Positions 62,690-64,000 of a stretch of DNA of 64,000 nt are shown one piece after another. The stretch comes from Deltaproteobacteria bacterium (GTDB lineage Bacteria; Desulfobacterota; Desulfomonilia; UBA1062). Each line of letters opens with the position of its first letter. Position 1 is the stretch's first letter. Made by a program: the position numbers and the translations under genes. The DNA lies in contig JAHDOV010000015.1 in the NCBI GenBank assembly GCA_018434685.1, positions 62,001-126,000 on the forward strand, read 5' to 3'. The notes under the pieces were generated by a model. That model saw nothing but the letters and a program-made list of their open reading frames with translations. It ran no database searches and was not told the DNA's origin.

Positions 62690-63589
62690 TTATTTGCCCC
62701 GGTTCATCAAAAGCAATATCGGGCTCGCAATGAATATGGATGAATAGGTTCCCACGACTATCCCGACCATCATGGCAAAGGCAAAGTTGTGGATAACGCT
62801 TCCACCGAGCACATACAGGCACAGCACCACGATAAATGTCGTGAAAGACGTCAGGATCGTACGGCTCAGGGTCTGGGAGATGCTGTTGTCCAGCAGTGAC
62901 GAGAAGTCAAACGAACCCGAGGCCTTCTTCAGATTTTCCCGGATCCGGTCAAAGACAACTATGGTATCGTTGAGTGAATACCCCACGATGGTGAGAAGCG
63001 CCGCCACAACCGGAAGGCTGATCTCCTTGCCGGCCAGGGAGAACAATCCCACCGTGATGATCACGTCGTGAATCAGGGCGATAATAGCCCCCAGGGAGAA
63101 TTTCAGCTCGAAACGCCACCAGATGTAGATGAGAATGCAGATTCCCGCATAGAATAACGACAGGAACCCTTTTTCTTTCAGGTCCTTGCTCACCTCGGAC
63201 CCCACCATTTCGACCCGTCGGATCTCGACCTTGTCCTTCCCGAAGGTGTCATTGAGAGCACCTTCCACCTTCATGGTCAGGTCCTGCGTGGATTCGTTCA
63301 TCATGGGGGTTCTGATGAGAAACTCCTGCCCTTCGACGGTGCTGACACTCTGTATCCTCGCCTGGGAAAGGCCGATGGGGTTTAAGGCTCCCCGTATGTC
63401 TTCGGTCTTTATCGGATCGGAAAAACTCACCTGTACCTCGGTGCCGCCCTCGAAGTCGATGCCGTAGTTGATACCCCGCAGCAAGAATATCGATATCAGG
63501 CTCAGTACCACCAGGGTAATGGATATGCCGAAGGCAATGTTCTTTAATTTCATGAATTCAATCTGTGTACCCGGTCTTATCAATTCCAT
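62690..63589 (-). CDS. secF: Protein translocase subunit SecF
   Basis: The 299-residue integral membrane protein works with SecD to pull proteins across the inner membrane using the proton gradient. It has one N-terminal helix (about 17-38), the DFEGGTEVQVSF motif opening the periplasmic domain, and five C-terminal helices including VGYSLNDTIVVFDRIREN, the SecF signature. An AGGAGG ribosome site precedes the ATG. It follows secD with nine bases between. Confidence 0.96.
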   Translation of the reverse strand: MELIRPGTQIEFMKLKNIAFGISITLVVLSLISIFLLRGINYGIDFEGGTEVQVSFSDPIKTEDIRGALNPIGLSQARIQSVSTVEGQEFLIRTPMMNESTQDLTMKVEGALNDTFGKDKVEIRRVEMVGSEVSKDLKEKGFLSLFYAGICILIYIWWRFELKFSLGAIIALIHDVIITVGLFSLAGKEISLPVVAALLTIVGYSLNDTIVVFDRIRENLKKASGSFDFSSLLDNSISQTLSRTILTSFTTFIVVLCLYVLGGSVIHNFAFAMMVGIVVGTYSSIFIASPILLLMNRGK

Positions 63590-63598
63590 ATCAACCTC

Positions 63599-64000
63599 CT
63601 AGATACTGATCCGCTCGACCTTTTTATAGTTAACCAGCCAATCCATGATCCACCTGCACAAGAAGAGCACCGTGAACAGCGACGACAGAATACCGATCGA
63701 CAAGGTCACGGCAAATCCCCTGACTGGTCCTGTGCCGAACTGGAACAGTACGACCGCGGCGATCAGCGTGGTTATGTTGGCGTCGAGGATCGTGGAGAGC
63801 GCATTCTTGTATCCCGCTTCGATGGCCATCTTTGCTGTCCTGCCGAGTCTGATCTCTTCCTTGATCCGCTCGTAGACAATTACATTGGCATCCACTGCCA
63901 TACCGATTGTGAGCACGATGCCGGCAATACCCGGCAAGGTCAGCACTGCATGAAACAGCGACAGTGCGCCGAGGATGAGTACGATATTGCATACCAGGGC
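63599..64000 (-). CDS. secD: Protein translocase subunit SecD, C-terminal part
   Basis: The frame is open to the right window edge; 133 C-terminal residues are visible. They hold the last membrane helices of SecD, with [19 protein letters not shown], the SecD counterpart of the SecF signature, and [20 protein letters not shown]. The N-terminal periplasmic domain lies outside the window. Confidence 0.95.
   Translation of the reverse strand, partial: ALVCNIVLILGALSLFHAVLTLPGIAGIVLTIGMAVDANVIVYERIKEEIRLGRTAKMAIEAGYKNALSTILDANITTLIAAVVLFQFGTGPVRGFAVTLSIGILSSLFTVLFLCRWIMDWLVNYKKVERISI

Noticed and set aside
1-64000. tRNA, rRNA, insertion sequence, prophage or CRISPR features
   Set aside because: I looked for tRNA T-loops, transposase-like frames, integrases, direct-repeat arrays and attachment-site duplications and saw none that would stand up.

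Overview
The window reads as ordinary chromosome from a Gram-negative, probably anaerobic bacterium of deltaproteobacterial (Desulfobacterota) type. Pointers are LL-diaminopimelate aminotransferase for lysine synthesis, a Feo ferrous-iron operon under a Fur-type repressor, an ADP-forming acyl-CoA synthetase alpha subunit, a small 2[4Fe-4S] ferredoxin, HDOD-domain proteins, a type II secretion locus, lipopolysaccharide-type sugar genes, and a secreted protein ending in a polyglycine-CFI motif. I cannot place it below that level. No rRNA, tRNA, insertion sequence, prophage or CRISPR array was recognised.

Layout. 1-5 kb (+): the end of dapL, then dapF, guaA and a PurF-like protein lacking the N-terminal catalytic cysteine. 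5.2-9.1 kb: an amino-sugar group, with a NagB-like isomerase (+) facing a left-handed beta-helix acyltransferase-like protein and glmM (-). 9.3-12.8 kb (-): a very long GH13 alpha-amylase-family protein. 13-16.3 kb (-): fur-feoA-feoA-feoB plus a coupled small membrane protein, behind a Fur box. 16.3-20.3 kb (-): a DUF89 protein, an Mrp ATPase, a HEAT-repeat membrane protein and a possible DNA-binding protein. 20.4-23.2 kb (-): the classical rpsB-tsf-pyrH-frr operon. 23.3-29.4 kb: mixed small-metabolism genes, an ArsR regulator with a palindrome over its promoter, a ferredoxin and an IHF subunit.

29.4-37.9 kb (-): a type II secretion operon (gspC, an ExeA-like ATPase, a TPR protein, gspD, gspE) with radA as its last gene, driven by a good sigma70-type promoter inside the end of a second fusA. 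37.9-40.7 kb (-): fusA2 and murI. 41-47 kb (+): a UDP-sugar dehydrogenase, a phosphoesterase, a HIT protein, lipA, and hom with an apgM-type gene. 47-50.7 kb: two HDOD proteins (divergent), a small unknown protein and rsmI. 50.7-52.5 kb (+): a group II PLP decarboxylase. 52.6-58.8 kb (-): a surface-glycan cluster of four glycosyltransferases, a sugar aminotransferase and an NAD-dependent epimerase/dehydratase. 59.2-61.1 kb (+): a CoA-transferase fused to a GNAT domain. 61.2-64 kb (-): a secreted fibronectin III/calcium-repeat protein, secF and the end of secD.

Most of the window is housekeeping. The parts deserving a second look are enzymes whose expected catalytic residues are missing (the PurF-like protein, the epimerase, the GH13 protein), unexplained perfect inverted repeats in front of envelope and amino-sugar genes, the hom-apgM pair as a likely replacement for homoserine kinase, and the Feo operon with its cysteine-rich FeoB and extra membrane protein. 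I did not find convincing evidence of a wholly new multi-gene system.
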